Source: Blattamonas nauphoetae (taxonomy: Eukaryota > Preaxostyla > Oxymonadida). From it: a DNA stretch of 64,000 bases. Both the position numbers and the translations under genes were made by a program. A model generated the notes under the pieces. The model did not search any database, had not been told where the DNA came from, and was given only the letters and a program-made list of their open reading frames with translations. Position 1 is the first letter of the stretch, and each line of letters starts with the position of its first letter. This document shows, piece after piece, positions 47,519-58,880 of this stretch. The stretch lies in the NCBI GenBank assembly GCA_033064195.1, contig JARBJD010000034.1, positions 186,001 to 250,000 on the forward strand, given 5' to 3'.

Positions 47519-50500
47519 TAGTGGTGTCACCAATCGGTGTCTTGTCACCAATTGGTGCTTTTCTCATATTTGATAGAAGAGATAGTGAATATGAACTGTG
47601 TGAAGTGATAGAGTTAATTGATACCCCCTTCACGAGAAAAACACGAAATACTAGTTGTGTGTCCAGATCATGGGTTAGATCATCTTTCGACATGAAAAAG
47701 AGGACAGATTAGACTTTATTCACATCATATTTTGCTTCTTTCACTTTATTTAGCAATCATGAGACTAAAATACTGCCTATTCTCGTGATTTTCCTGTCTA
47801 ATTTCTCTCTGTGTCATATAATGGGATCATCATATCACCATTTCCAGAAAGGTGACATTTAGTCAAACCTCCATTTCACCTCATCATTCGAACCGTTCTC
47901 ATCATCATCACAATTGCGGCAACCCGCGTTGTGTTTGTTCAACTCAATGATCATCTCCCTCTCTCTCCACGGAACCCCAGAGCTAAAATTCCCGTCGACT
48001 TTCCTGTCGATGAGTTCCAATCACGTATCTCACAACTCTCCGACACTCACATCAACTCAAACAGCGACAGACTCCTGTTTTGGAAGGAATGATCTTGATC
48101 TTCTGGTTGAAGCAATCCGCCCTCTCAATCACATCCATTGCTGGTCTCACTCTTCACCATCCATCCAAAACACCCTAAACTCGCTTTTGTTTCGTTCTTC
48201 CATGTTCCCTCCTTATCTGCCAGCTTTCATTACTGTCACATCCACCGCTGTTCTGGAAATCTACATCCTCACACCTTCTCTCATCTTATCATGACAGGTG
48301 AGTATCCTGTCCCCCCAACACTCTCTACCCATGTTGTTGTGACGTCACAAAACAACGTGTTCATTCGAATGTGGCTGGGTCCTGTTTCCATCCTCACCTT
48401 CACCTCAACTGCACACTCATCACCAATCACGTCCTTCTCTGTTCCTTCACTCGACGATTTTCAAGTCGAAACGTTGTTAGTGAAGAACGATGAAACTCGG
48501 AGACAGTTTGATCTTCATCGGAAGTTTTTGTTCCCTTTGTGCTCATCACGCGGAGCGAGAAGAAATTGCACGACAAACAGCACAGCAACAACCACGTCGT
48601 GCGAAGCAAAGCGAATGACGATTGAATATTGTCACTTGTCGACGTGATCTCGTCAGCCAAAGCCTGCCCGAAGAAGCCGCTCAAATAGATTCCCCTGCAG
48701 ATCATGAATGACCTTGCTTCGACGACAGATGAGATCATCGATGTGAGAGACGAGAGAAAAGCGCAGAAATCAGTGTTCATCCACACCTCTCTCACAACAT
48801 CTTCTCAACGATTCCACTTCGCTCCAGTTTGAGAACATGCTCCTTTCTTCGCCCCCAGCACCCAAACACCAGACAGTGTTTGTCGACACGCATGGACATC
48901 TGTTTTACGACAGCATCTTCTTCAACACATATTTCTCGTCTTGCTTCCTCTCTCGACATCATCCCTTCACTTTCGCCCCTGATCTTCTCCCTCTCACTCT
49001 TCTCGTGCCGAACACGTCCTCCTCGCTCAGTCCACTCTCCTCTCCTCAATCCACTGGAGCCTTCATTCGCCAATCATTCATCTCCTCAGTTGATACACCT
49101 TTCTTACACCTCTAGCGACTGCAGACACTTTCGAGAAATTTCAGTTCAATCACAGCGACGACATCAGGATCCTCGCTGCAAATCCAAACCTCGTTTGACT
49201 GTTCGTGTGTTCTTAACTTCCTGCACTCGACAACAATATGCGACAGACGTTGTTCAACGAATATATCGCGAATTGCGCGACAGTTATCGACAGGTCCGGT
49301 CCGTCACCTCTCCCTTCTCTCATCCACCCACACCAAATGTTCCCGCTGACATCGGGTTGCCCAACGCCGCGCTGAACAGGGATGTGATCTCGTCGGTTCT
49401 TCCACCACTCATGAACATCGAGATGTTGTGAACGAGAGAGAAGATTGGGTACAGTCTGGAGACGGTCTTGTGGCAGACGATGGAAAGAAGACACAGTACA
49501 ACCACAACTGACAGCCAAAGATGCCATGTTCGGAGTTATTTCATGTTTTCCACACAAACCCGACATCACACTCACTCCATTTCATCCTTCCCGCATACAA
49601 CTTCACTGAGCAGTTGAGTCTCCCCACAGTGGTCATCACAGTCGACATGATATTGGAAATGCTCGCTGACTTCCTCTCACTCTCCCATCGCAGCCACCGC
49701 GTGACCGCTGCTCTAGGACTTCGAGACGCAGTTCAGGTTGGCTGTGAATTCTTCGCTTGAGGACAACGAGACACTTGGAACGACGCTTCTCTCGCTCGTC
49801 TCACTCTCCCAATCGCTTCTGCTGGAATGAGGGCGTTCACACACACAAGGGCTCTCTCGTCCATTCTCAGCTTCTTCTGCCTCTCCCTCTTCAACATTCT
49901 GGGCGAATCCAGATTCTTCGAAGACGCAGACACGAAGAGTACATGGAGCATGTTCATCCAATCGCAATCCAACCAGCTTCTGAGCAGAGTGGAGAAATCT
50001 TTGGCGAATAACACCTCCAACCTGAGCACTCCCAACTCCCAGTTCGTCCCTCCCTCGCTCTCCTACATCAGCACCCTCATCCCCTCCGTCCACCTCACAA
50101 GCTACCCGTCTTCCAGCAGCCCCATATCAGACAAGCCGTTTGCTGTCCAATCCTAGTTCTCCGAGGCAGTGCACTCGCTCCTCTCCATCCTCATCCGAAC
50201 GATGAGCAAACCAACGACACATCGCCTCGCAGACATCTGTGGACAGTTGCTCCTCCAACGACTCGTCCACGTCATCCTTCAACTTGTCTCAGCCATCTCC
50301 AAACCGGTCTCGAAGGCTCTCGAAGATGAAGTGAAATCAGAGCTGGATGAGGGCGAAGAGGCAGCTGGGATCCTCTCCCTCAATCTCCTCCTCGGCAACA
50401 TCGTCGCCTTTCGTCCTTACATTTCTGACATCCTTCGCCTGATGAGACAGCTGTTCGTGCTCAGTCTTGACACATACCCAGTCTTCACGTTCAAAGCTGA

Positions 50501-50833
50501 CAACAGCACATCCGACGAGGAACAGTAATCGATCTGCCCATCTTTTCATTTCATCATTTCAATCAATAAGAATCATGTCAATATACGTCTAAAGATTGCT
50601 AAATAGAGTGAAAGAAGCAAAATATGATGTGAATAAAGTCTAATCTGTCCTCTTTTTCATGTCGAAAGATGATCTAACCCATGATCTGGACACACAACTA
50701 GTATTTCGTGTTTTTCTCGTGAAGGGGGTATCAATTAACTCTATCACTTCACACAGTTCATATTCACTATCTCTTCTATCAAATATGAGAAAAGCACCAA
50801 TTGGTGACAAGACACCGATTGGTGACACCACTA
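47519..50833. mobile_element. Harbinger-like element with 240-bp TIRs and gene cargo
   Basis: Inverted repeats 47519-47758 and 50594-50833 are nearly identical over 240 bp and start TAGTGGTGTCACCAATCGGT. The flanks are TTA on both sides (47516-47518, 50834-50836), the PIF/Harbinger signature, and the outer ends match the MITE at 37889-38486. The 2.8-kb core shows no DDE transposase or Myb-like protein; instead it holds a plus-strand, gene-like region. The element lies between gene 2 and the decayed membrane-protein gene. Confidence 0.87.
47914..50528 (+). pseudogene. Host-like gene carried in the Harbinger-like element
   Basis: Several plus-strand stretches read like one protein broken by frame changes or introns: LNHIHCWSHSSPSIQNTLNS (near 48130), PAFITVTSTAVLEIYILTPS (48220), VVVTSQNNVFIRMWLGPVSI (48335), FVDTHGHLFYDSIFFNTYFS (48880), SRFFEDADTKSTWSMFIQSQ (49910) and the C-terminal ADICGQLLLQRLVHVILQLV...TYPVFTFKADNSTSDEEQ, ending TAA at 50526-50528. 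The last part is a long amphipathic-helical stretch, as in trafficking or scaffold proteins, but I do not recognise the family. An in-frame TAG near 50156 and several shifts suggest decay. Alternatively it is an intact multi-exon gene whose introns I cannot place. Confidence 0.45.
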
Positions 50834-50836
50834 TTA

Positions 50837-51259
50837 TATTCATACTGGAACTTTCTCTCAATTAGTTCATCCAACTTCTGCAGTTATCTCAAAACAGGAC
50901 AAATCGGACATGTCCTGTCCTGTCCTGTCCTAAGATCTGATCCTCCTCCCCATGTCAAGTTGTCTCTATCACCATTTTTCTTTCAAAGACTCTGAACCCG
51001 CGATTTGAAGGAAGTACTCCATTTAACACTTCTTTTATCCGGTTTTGACTCGTTTTTGTCTTCTTCAAATACAAATTTGGAGAGATCGACTCAACTCATC
51101 ATTTGCTCTTCTCTTCTCTGTCAATGACTCCAAACTGTTTTGATCGATGCCAATATCACAATACCAGTGTGAATTTTCATTGTTTTTACTCTTTTCTCCG
51201 TTTACTTCTCTTTATTAGTCTGGAATTGATGTCTTGATCACACTTCACGTACCGAACAA
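50837..51259. other. AT-rich spacer with TGTCC repeats
   Basis: No gene is seen. The stretch 50915-50935 is a short run of the pentamer TGTCC/CTGTC. Nothing else stands out. Confidence 0.5.
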
Positions 51260-54200
51260 CCATCTTCAATACACTTCTCTTGTTGACCAATCTGGCCCTT
51301 CACATCTTCACTATGTTCCTCAGACGATTCCCCCAATATCTAACCATCGCTAGCCTCGTACTATCTCTCCTCCTCTTCCTGTACTCCTTCTTCATTCTCC
51401 CGATCTTCACTGACACAGCCAACGCATTATTCACTGCCATATTTGCTGATACAGCTGTCTTCCATCTAATTGGAATGATATGATCGTTCATTAACAATGA
51501 CAGGACGCGGCTGAATACGGTCATGTTGATCGTTTGGGCGTTCGCCTTTCTCGGCGTTTCAGTGGGAATGTTCTTCCTCTCTCGCACGTTTCCCCGCTCA
51601 CTATGGGCTGTAAGACCGAATGAACCAATTTCTGTCCTCCGCAACATGGTTCCTGATGAGACTCAAGCAATCCTGTCCAGCACCCGCTAATCTCGATAAC
51701 TTTTGCCAACGATCTAAACACAGCTCGCCGACCAGACCTTCACAACTCTCTTTCAATGGTGACATTCAGCTCAGCTGTATTCAAAGTACGCAGCAAAGTT
51801 GAGATGGATGAAATGGGAAATACTGACATTCAAACACCTGCTCTTAATGCGGATGACGCAAGCATGTCGTCACTATCACTTGTCATCCCTACCCAATCCA
51901 CTCCAAATGTCTCTTTCTCGCCCGCAAAGCCAGCTACTCTCCAACCTACTCCGACTTTTTCATTGTTCAGGACTTCACAAGTCCAACCAACGCCTCGCAC
52001 GGATCGACATCCTTCTTCCCCATCTCTCATCTCTCTCTCCGTCAACCACCAAAAATCACCCGCAAAATCCCGCACAACCAGTCCGTTCGTGTCTATCCGT
52101 GGTTTCAGCAGTGTTTCGTCTCTTCCAATCAACCCTGCCACGCCAAAACGTTCAAGGTTGAGACACAGTCAACAGGCGCCATCGCAAGCGAACAGTTCTC
52201 AAAAAAAGTCCAACAATACACAAGTGCATGCCAAGTACAGAAAGCGATCAAATACCTCTCTCCACTTGGATCATCTCCAACCTCCAGATGGACGCCACTA
52301 TCCAGCAGCTTCCGACGTAAATGGTGGGATTGGACCACTTTGAGTAGGAGTGGCGGAATGCGGTCAGACATCTCCTCAACAAGCACGATTGGGAGGAGAA
52401 GACCATCAGGCTCTTCGTCGAGATCTCTGCCATCTTCTCTTTTGGGTATCTTCACATCGACATACGATTCATTCATCAAAGTGCCCACTCCAAAGCCCGT
52501 TGATCTGATTCTGCCGCATCAGCAGCCTCCTCCAGGCAAGGAAGACGCCCGAAAGGGAGAAAAGTGGTGCGGACCCTTCCAAAGAGAGTTGAGACGATGA
52601 TAATCGCCAGCTCCTGTCACTCATTCATCGGCCTCTTCAAGGAGATCCTACGACTTCAACTCTCTCTCCAGTCTGGCATCTTCCAAGCTGCCGGCCTGAT
52701 GCCCATCGATCCAGCTGCAGAATGGCTCCCCACCGCTCCATCGACCATATCTCTCTCTGGCCAACCCGAAGGAAGAGGAAGTTGTTCACCCCATGCGATA
52801 TTTGCATCCTCTTTCGATCATGAAGGGGCGAATCTCATCGCCAATACGCTTTTTGATATGTCGACATCTGTTGGACAACTCAGACCGAACGAAAACTCCC
52901 AAAACAGATTCTTCTGGATCGCATTGCGAAAGGATTGAAGATGAAGACAAAACTGGAGCAGACGCGCGAGTGTACAGATTTCCAGTCCAAAGAGTCGTCC
53001 CACCCCACTGAATCGTTCGTCTCGTCCGCACATCTTCAATGTTTGGAGGGAGTGCTTTGCTCACGACTTCAACTACATTCTCTCAATTCCCGACATCCAA
53101 ATGGAAAGCCTGTCGACACTCCAGCGGATTCTATTCTTCGATGCCCCTCTCCTCAAAACCACCGACCAGCTGGTGACAACAGCGATAAACAAAGTGCCTC
53201 TGCTCGGACAGCACGCTTCGATTGTTGAACTCAACTCTTTCACACTCGCTCATCCTTCCAACGACAGAATTTACCACATTCGCAGCATTCACTTAGAAGA
53301 TCATCCTTCGAGAGTCGAAGAAGAGCACCTGAGAAGAGCTGTTGAAGAACCAAGTTTGAAGGAAGAAGATAAAGAGAGGATGGAACTTGTGACGACTTAA
53401 GGAAGCGCTTCTGAAACGAGGATATGGTGACATGCACAGCACAATCTCCTCCAAAAAGCTGACGGCTGCGAATGATGCCGAAGCGAGGACACTGGATGCT
53501 CTCTCGCCTCGTCTCTGTCAATCCACTCGGATGATAATCAGACAGGCGACCACCTTCCGAATAATGAAGCTGTCGTCCCTCACGACGATCTCCTCCATCG
53601 CTCAAAAGGAGACGAGGATGAAGGTCGTCTGTCACTGCGATCCACACACCACCGAGTAGCACAGACGTACAGCTCGGTCTTCTTCCTTCTCACAGCAGCC
53701 GCTACACTTCATGCGAGCATCACATTGTATCTGGACACTGTGCTGAAACAGAAGAATCACATCATCTCCAACAACTCGCTCTTCTCCGAACACGCAATGC
53801 CGCTCGTCCCCGAACTCACTCCAACCACCGCGCCTCCGCTGTCGGATGCAACGACAGGACTGATGTCACGTTCAACATGAACGCCACGTATCACCCGTTC
53901 GTGTTGGCGAGGCTGTGGAAGGAGAGTGCATTGATCATCATCTCGACGTGTCTGACAGAGGTAACAATCCCACCGACTCCGACGTCACCATCTCCAAATC
54001 GCTCCACTTCGATTCGATATCACACACCGCCCAGAACGCGTTTCTACCGCAGATGATGCACATCCTGAGCCGCTTCAGTGCGGACAGTCTTCTCGTCTGG
54101 ACAAGCTTGGGACGAGGCTGGGCTCCTGTGAAATAGGCGTGTCCGTCGATGTCGGGACTCAGACACGCCTCGTCGCATCTAAACCCGACCAACCAACCGC

Positions 54201-54310
54201 GTGTTATGCAATGACTGAACCAAGCTGTGCAGATCTGGCAGCAGGCACTCTCATTCACCAAAGTGTTAGAGAGGATCAGAACAACAAACAGAATTGAAGA
54301 CACACACTCC
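51260..54310 (+). pseudogene. Decayed multi-span membrane protein gene
   Basis: Hydrophobic helices appear in order: TIASLVLSLLLFLYSFFILP (51340), LNTVMLIVWAFAFLGVSVGM (51520), and later SSVFFLLTAAATLHASITLY (about 53680). Between them lie amphipathic segments such as HLLNKHDWEEKTIRLFVEIS (52370), RVETMIIASSCHSFIGLFKE (52590), and YHPFVLARLWKESALIIIST (53890). Stops are frequent and the best frame changes at least between about 51760 and 52280, so it is probably a pseudogene. The layout recalls the large multi-span membrane proteins of metamonads, some of which carry PAS or cyclase domains, but no such domain is visible here. Many stops fall where Gln or Trp would be natural. Confidence 0.5.
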
Positions 54311-54717
54311 AAATGAAGTGTCAGAAGCCACAGCTGACTTCATCTTTTGTCACTGCATTTTTGGTTACGAGGCAGTCGAGAACAGGGGAAATATGTGAGT
54401 TGATGGATTGAGAAGGATGCTAACTTCCATTTCTTTGATGAAATTTGATCAAAGAAGCAAATTTGAGATTCTTCTAATCATGATCAAACCATAGTACGAG
54501 TTGTCCCGTCCTTTCTGCCTAACTTCACTTTATTTGTAAAAAGAAAGTCAAAACCTGTCTTAAAATGCAATATTATTACTGGAAATGTCCGAAAATCACA
54601 GTTTTCGTTCATTTTCAAAATCGGACAAGAAAAAGTGGAGGACGGACAGAATGGGAGGAGGACAGGACAACTTCACATCATAACTCTACACAGACTGACG
54701 ACTCTTCTCAAGGTCAT

Positions 54718-57700
54718 ATGACTTGTGAAACCTCATGGGATAGTGTTTGTTGTTTTTATCGCTTTTCACTCGCTCTGCATCTCAGTCCAACATCTCCTCA
54801 CTTCTCGAAGTATTGCAATGTGATGATGAAGACATTATTGTTGACACACTGCAAGAATTGCAGAAAGTGGCATCTGGTGTGTATTCTTGTTTTCTTCACC
54901 GATTTGTTGATGACTGTTTTGGCGAGATTTCAGAAAGTGGGTCGGAAAACACTTTTGATGGTTGGTGTGAATTTCTGTCTCCATTGTGTGGTCGAACACA
55001 CTCATTCATCTTTCTGGTGTGTCGTTTTCTTTTTTGTTCATTCTGGGTTTTCCAGGCAGCGTTGCTGAAATTACTTGATATTCTGTGTTTGTGGTTTTCT
55101 TCTGTGTGATGGTGCCTGTCGCCTTGTCTTCTTTCAGATTTGAAATCACCATCTTTCTGTCGTTCATCGATCTTGTCCAAAATCCCTTCGTTCATCTTGA
55201 AAGAGTTTGGGGCTTTTTCTAAATGTGCTGCATTAGAATCAGTTTGTCGATTTCTTGATCTTGCTCATTTGTGTTCAGTGTTGTTCTTGCATGGAATCGC
55301 TCTTTTTTGAACCTGAAATCGTCGACTCGCTCTTTCACCAAGATGAAGACCGCATCATGAGCGCCTTCGACTGTGTTGTCGGTTCGACCCCATCACCAGC
55401 CGTTCTGACTACGTTGGCTCGAATCTCTCTCTTCCCTCATCCCAAATCAGCATCCGAATCTCTCCATTCTCTTCGCATGATCATCGAACAGGATCCAAAT
55501 GCTTTCACTCTCCTCCCCTCACCCATCTTCCCATCATCCTCCCCTCTCCAACAATATTCCGGTCTTGATTATCTGGCAGCCCTCTCGAAGAAAGCCCGTA
55601 TCCTCTTCTCCGAATTCCAGTCACACCTCCCACAATACGCCCAGCTCGCAAACGACGATCGTGCCATCATCGCCAATTCCCTTGACTTCTGTTCGACATC
55701 GTGTTCAATGCCTCTTTGCCTTGTGGACGCTCACCCACAAATCGAAGTGTGTTTTGTCTCTCTTCTTCATTTCTCGCCACTTCTTATCAATTCAGGTTGA
55801 TCCAACGATCATTCGAGAATCCATTCTCTTCATGAAAGACGCCTTGTCACAGTTTTTCTCGAACATCTCGGCATGTATGTACCCTGTAGGTTATCGGGAG
55901 ACTGTAGGTTGTAAGGACCCTGTAGGTTGCGAAAAGGGACTCTGTAGGTTGTGAAAGGGAGCCTGTAGGTTATTTTGGTACTCTGTAGGTTGTGTCTCAA
56001 CACTGTATTCTCGACTCATTCAACTCCATAAATCATGCCAGAGACCACAACGGGCTTCGTTCATCCATCATCGTCCGACTTTTCACTATTCTCAGAATTA
56101 CACAGTTTTCAGATATAATTCCATAAATATTCCATATCTGTTTGCATTTCACCATCATAATTCAACTCCATTTTCTGTTTCAATCTTTGTTTGTTGTGAT
56201 CCTTGATCAAGACCACAACAACAATGTCAGAGATTGTCGAATCTAATGGACACTATTGTCATTAATTCCATTTCATTTCACATATATTCACTCTTTCTAT
56301 TCGTTTTTTCTCCATCATCAACCAATAAACACTACAGATCGTGAAATGCACATCGAAACAAAAGTGTTCGAGAAAATCCACTAGTTCCTCCGAACCGATT
56401 TTCAAATGAAATCATGAAATGATGTAACTCTCTATAAAGTTCAAGCTTTTCCACAATCCCCCCTCTAATAGTACCTCTCTCTCACACAGTCGCTCCACAA
56501 CCTACAGTCTCCCGATAACCTACAGGGTACATCTATGCCAACATCTCTTTCATCGACGATTTCATCACTTCCCTGGACTCCGACATCTCTCGGACATCCC
56601 CAACCACTCCAAATGTACATGTAAAGAGTACGAACAGGTCTACTCTCGTCTCAGCTTCCTTCGAGACAAATGCGAGGTCTTTGTCTCTTACGGATGGGGC
56701 TTTTTCAAACAGATGACGACCATACTCACAGATCCCTTCAAATCGTTCTTCCAATCGATTGTTCTTGATGATCCATCGTTTCCTGACCTTGTCATCCAGT
56801 CACTCCAGCTCGTCGACAACGAAATTCCACATAATCTCATCGATACACTCTTCAATATCTCTGATTTGTTCCCATGGATGAGGGAAAGACTCATCTCAAC
56901 CAATCTAGTTGGGTAGATGTTCGAAACTGTCGATTTTGAGGATGTTCCTCTTCATGATGTGGAAACTCATGTGGAGCTCACACGATTCATCTCAACGTTG
57001 ACCGAATCAATCGGAGAAGATGAAGAGACATTCTTCAATCAATATGCAATCCTTCGTGTTGCTGTGTTCGAACCTGCCACACAATACATCATCTTCATCT
57101 TCAACAATTGGGGCAAAATCACGATGGAAGATGAAGACCAATATCGACTCGAGAGATATCTCTGTCGACTCCGTTTTCACATCAACAACATGGAACTCCG
57201 CTCAGGCGAGCACGACGCCAAAATTGTGTCGACACTCATCAAATGGGAACTGGGACAGATAGTCGAGATGGAGAATGAGAATCACTTCAAAGAAGTGTTC
57301 GAGACCATGGCAAACAGGGGGTTGACTATAATCAATCCGCGAAAGTATCTAAAAACAATCCATTTCGATCAATCCCATCGATTCGATGTTTTCATCAGTT
57401 TAACCCATTCGCACTTCACTCTTTCTCTTTCATAACTTTTTGAATGCCACATCGTGAAATGACCCAAGAATACTCGACTGAAACCCATCAAGTCTTGATC
57501 GACCCGTTGGTGATTTGAAAAGCGGAATCGGCAATTCCATGAACAGTTTCCTCCCAAACTCAACATATCTTCAGTGGAATGATCAAACATCAATCTCTAG
57601 TCATCATTTCCAAGACTCTCCCTCAACTTCGGCACGATCTCCATCAGAGATGTCATTCGATGACGAAACAGCACTCTAGTGTCTCTCAGAGGACGCAACA

Positions 57701-58843
57701 ACAAGTTAAGGGACAGAATCAACAAAGCAAAGAAGAAAGAAGAAAAGTGGACGGGAGTCAGAGTATCGTGTGAGGTGTATTCGGGTGGGAAACGAACGAA
57801 CTGTCAAATGAGCCGTTTATGTTCTCTCACGCATCGTCGTTGTTCTTTTCGTCGCCATCGTTCGCTGGGTTTCCTCTTCGGCAGACGGAGCAGACACAGT
57901 GACCGTTCTACGAGAATCACACCGCAAGGAAGGCACCTCTCCAATTTCTCTCCTTTCCACCCTCGCCCCACAGATTCTCTGATGCTCAACATGGAGTCGT
58001 GCATCGCAGCCAGCACGACGAACCTATTTATGAGAATTAAGGCAAATCATTGACCAGCTTGCCGGCATCCTGCCACACATCGTATCCGCCGTTCTCCTTG
58101 CGCTCTCTCTCGCTCATGTCGCTTGGAAGGATTAGATACAAGTGCCGCTCGGCTCAGATGAGAAAGGATGGAGAGAGTGGTTGAATGAGTGAGTCAGGTG
58201 AAGCGCACGTGGATGGTGGAGTATCTGACACTGTTCATGACGAAATTGAAGGAAGTGGTCATTTTAGAGTGCGATCCTCACAGTGAGACTGGACATGAAC
58301 ATAGAATTCACGTACTTCACTCATCGAATGAGCGGAACCCGGTGGTGGGACGTGTTTGTGGTGATTGACGGGCAATTCAGTAGATCGAGCTATTTCTGAG
58401 ATTCTTTTCATCTCAAAAGAAATGGAGTTTTTGTGGAAATTGTGACTCTGTTTTGATTTAGTTCCGTCTTCCACTTCGGTGACTTGATCGTTCATTTTGT
58501 CATTTCGTAACTTTCTTTCGGTTAGGATCAACTTTGAGAACTAAATAGATGAGAATCATCATCTCTTCAGTTTGAAAACTCGATCTGTATTAAAATGAAA
58601 AGGCGAAGGGTGATGTATTAAAAGAGATGAAAATGTCGGATTGATGGGATTGATCGAAATGGATTGTTTTTAGATACTTTGGTGGATTGATTATAGTCAA
58701 CCCCGGCAAACAGAACACACGATTGGAGACGGAACAACCGAGAAAGACAGCAGAGACGAGAAAATCTTTTGACAGAAGAGGGATGGGAGGACGCTATCGA
58801 ACTGAGAGCGATGGAGTCATTGATGACACTCCAGAGAAGGTGA
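54718..58843 (+). CDS. Gene 3: HEAT/ARM-like protein, six exon pieces with two inserted elements
   Basis: Exons: 54718-54744, 54786-54876, 55138-55241, 55279-55746, 55796 to the element at 55880, then 56530-57317 and 58714-58843. The introns are 41, 261, 37 and 49 nt with GT-AG ends. The product starts MTCETSWDSSNISSLLEVLQ and is a chain of amphipathic helices (for example YEQVYSRLSFLRDKCEVFVS, LVIQSLQLVDNEIPHNLIDT), ending with a charged tail and EEGWEDAIELRAMESL before TGA. This likeness to a large oxymonad protein family is from memory. Element 55880-56529 and element 57318-58704 interrupt it; across the second the reading is MANR-THDW. One in-frame TAG lies near 56915 (NLVG-TAG-MFETVD). 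The frame across the first element is not fully clear. Confidence 0.65.
55880..56529. mobile_element. 650-bp TIR element with TGTAGGTT array, in gene 3
   Basis: The inverted ends TACCCTGTAGGTTATCGGGA (then GACTGTAGGTTGT) are perfect over more than 30 bp. The left end continues with a series of TGTAGGTT motifs at about 20-25-bp spacing (55885-55995). The flanks CATGTATG (55872-55879) and CATCTATG (56530-56537) look like an 8-bp target duplication with one difference. No coding capacity is seen. Superfamily uncertain; an 8-bp duplication would favour hAT. Confidence 0.78.
57318..58704. mobile_element. TIR element with 9-bp TSD in gene 3
   Basis: The ends read GGGGTTGACTATAATCAATC and complement GGGGTTGACTATAATCAATC, with inverted repeats of about 75 bp running through AAAGTATCTAAAAACAATCC. 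Target duplication GGCAAACAG is perfect over 9 bp (57309-57317, 58705-58713), pointing to Mutator-type mobilisation. The 1.39-kb core holds plus-strand gene-like pieces, for example SFDDETALLVSLRGRNNKLR and DRINKAKKKEEKWTG near 57655-57760, and MLNMESCIAASTTNLFMRI (57982). No transposase. Confidence 0.85.
57650..58130 (+). pseudogene. Gene-like cargo of the 9-bp-TSD element
   Basis: A coiled-coil-like charged stretch (LRGRNNKLRDRINKAKKKEE) is followed by a Cys-containing piece and, in another frame, MLNMESCIAASTTNLFMRIK plus QLAGILPHIVSAVLLALSLA. No domain recognised. It could be a captured multi-exon gene piece or a decayed one. Confidence 0.35.
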
Positions 58844-58880
58844 CTGATGGTCCGTCGATGGTCCGAGTGTTGTTCTTTCG

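Noticed and set aside
47105-54690. A larger TIR element enclosing the Harbinger-like element, suggested by GGACA/TGTCC motifs
   Set aside because: The motifs do not form an alignable inverted repeat beyond a few bases.
55880-55995. CRISPR-like array
   Set aside because: The repeat is only 8 bp with variable 12-17-bp gaps, lies at a transposon end and there are no cas genes; the organism is eukaryotic.
56530-56712. Exact frame join of gene 3 across the 650-bp element
   Set aside because: Two frames to the right look protein-like and the target copies differ by one base, so I could not decide the join and did not state one.
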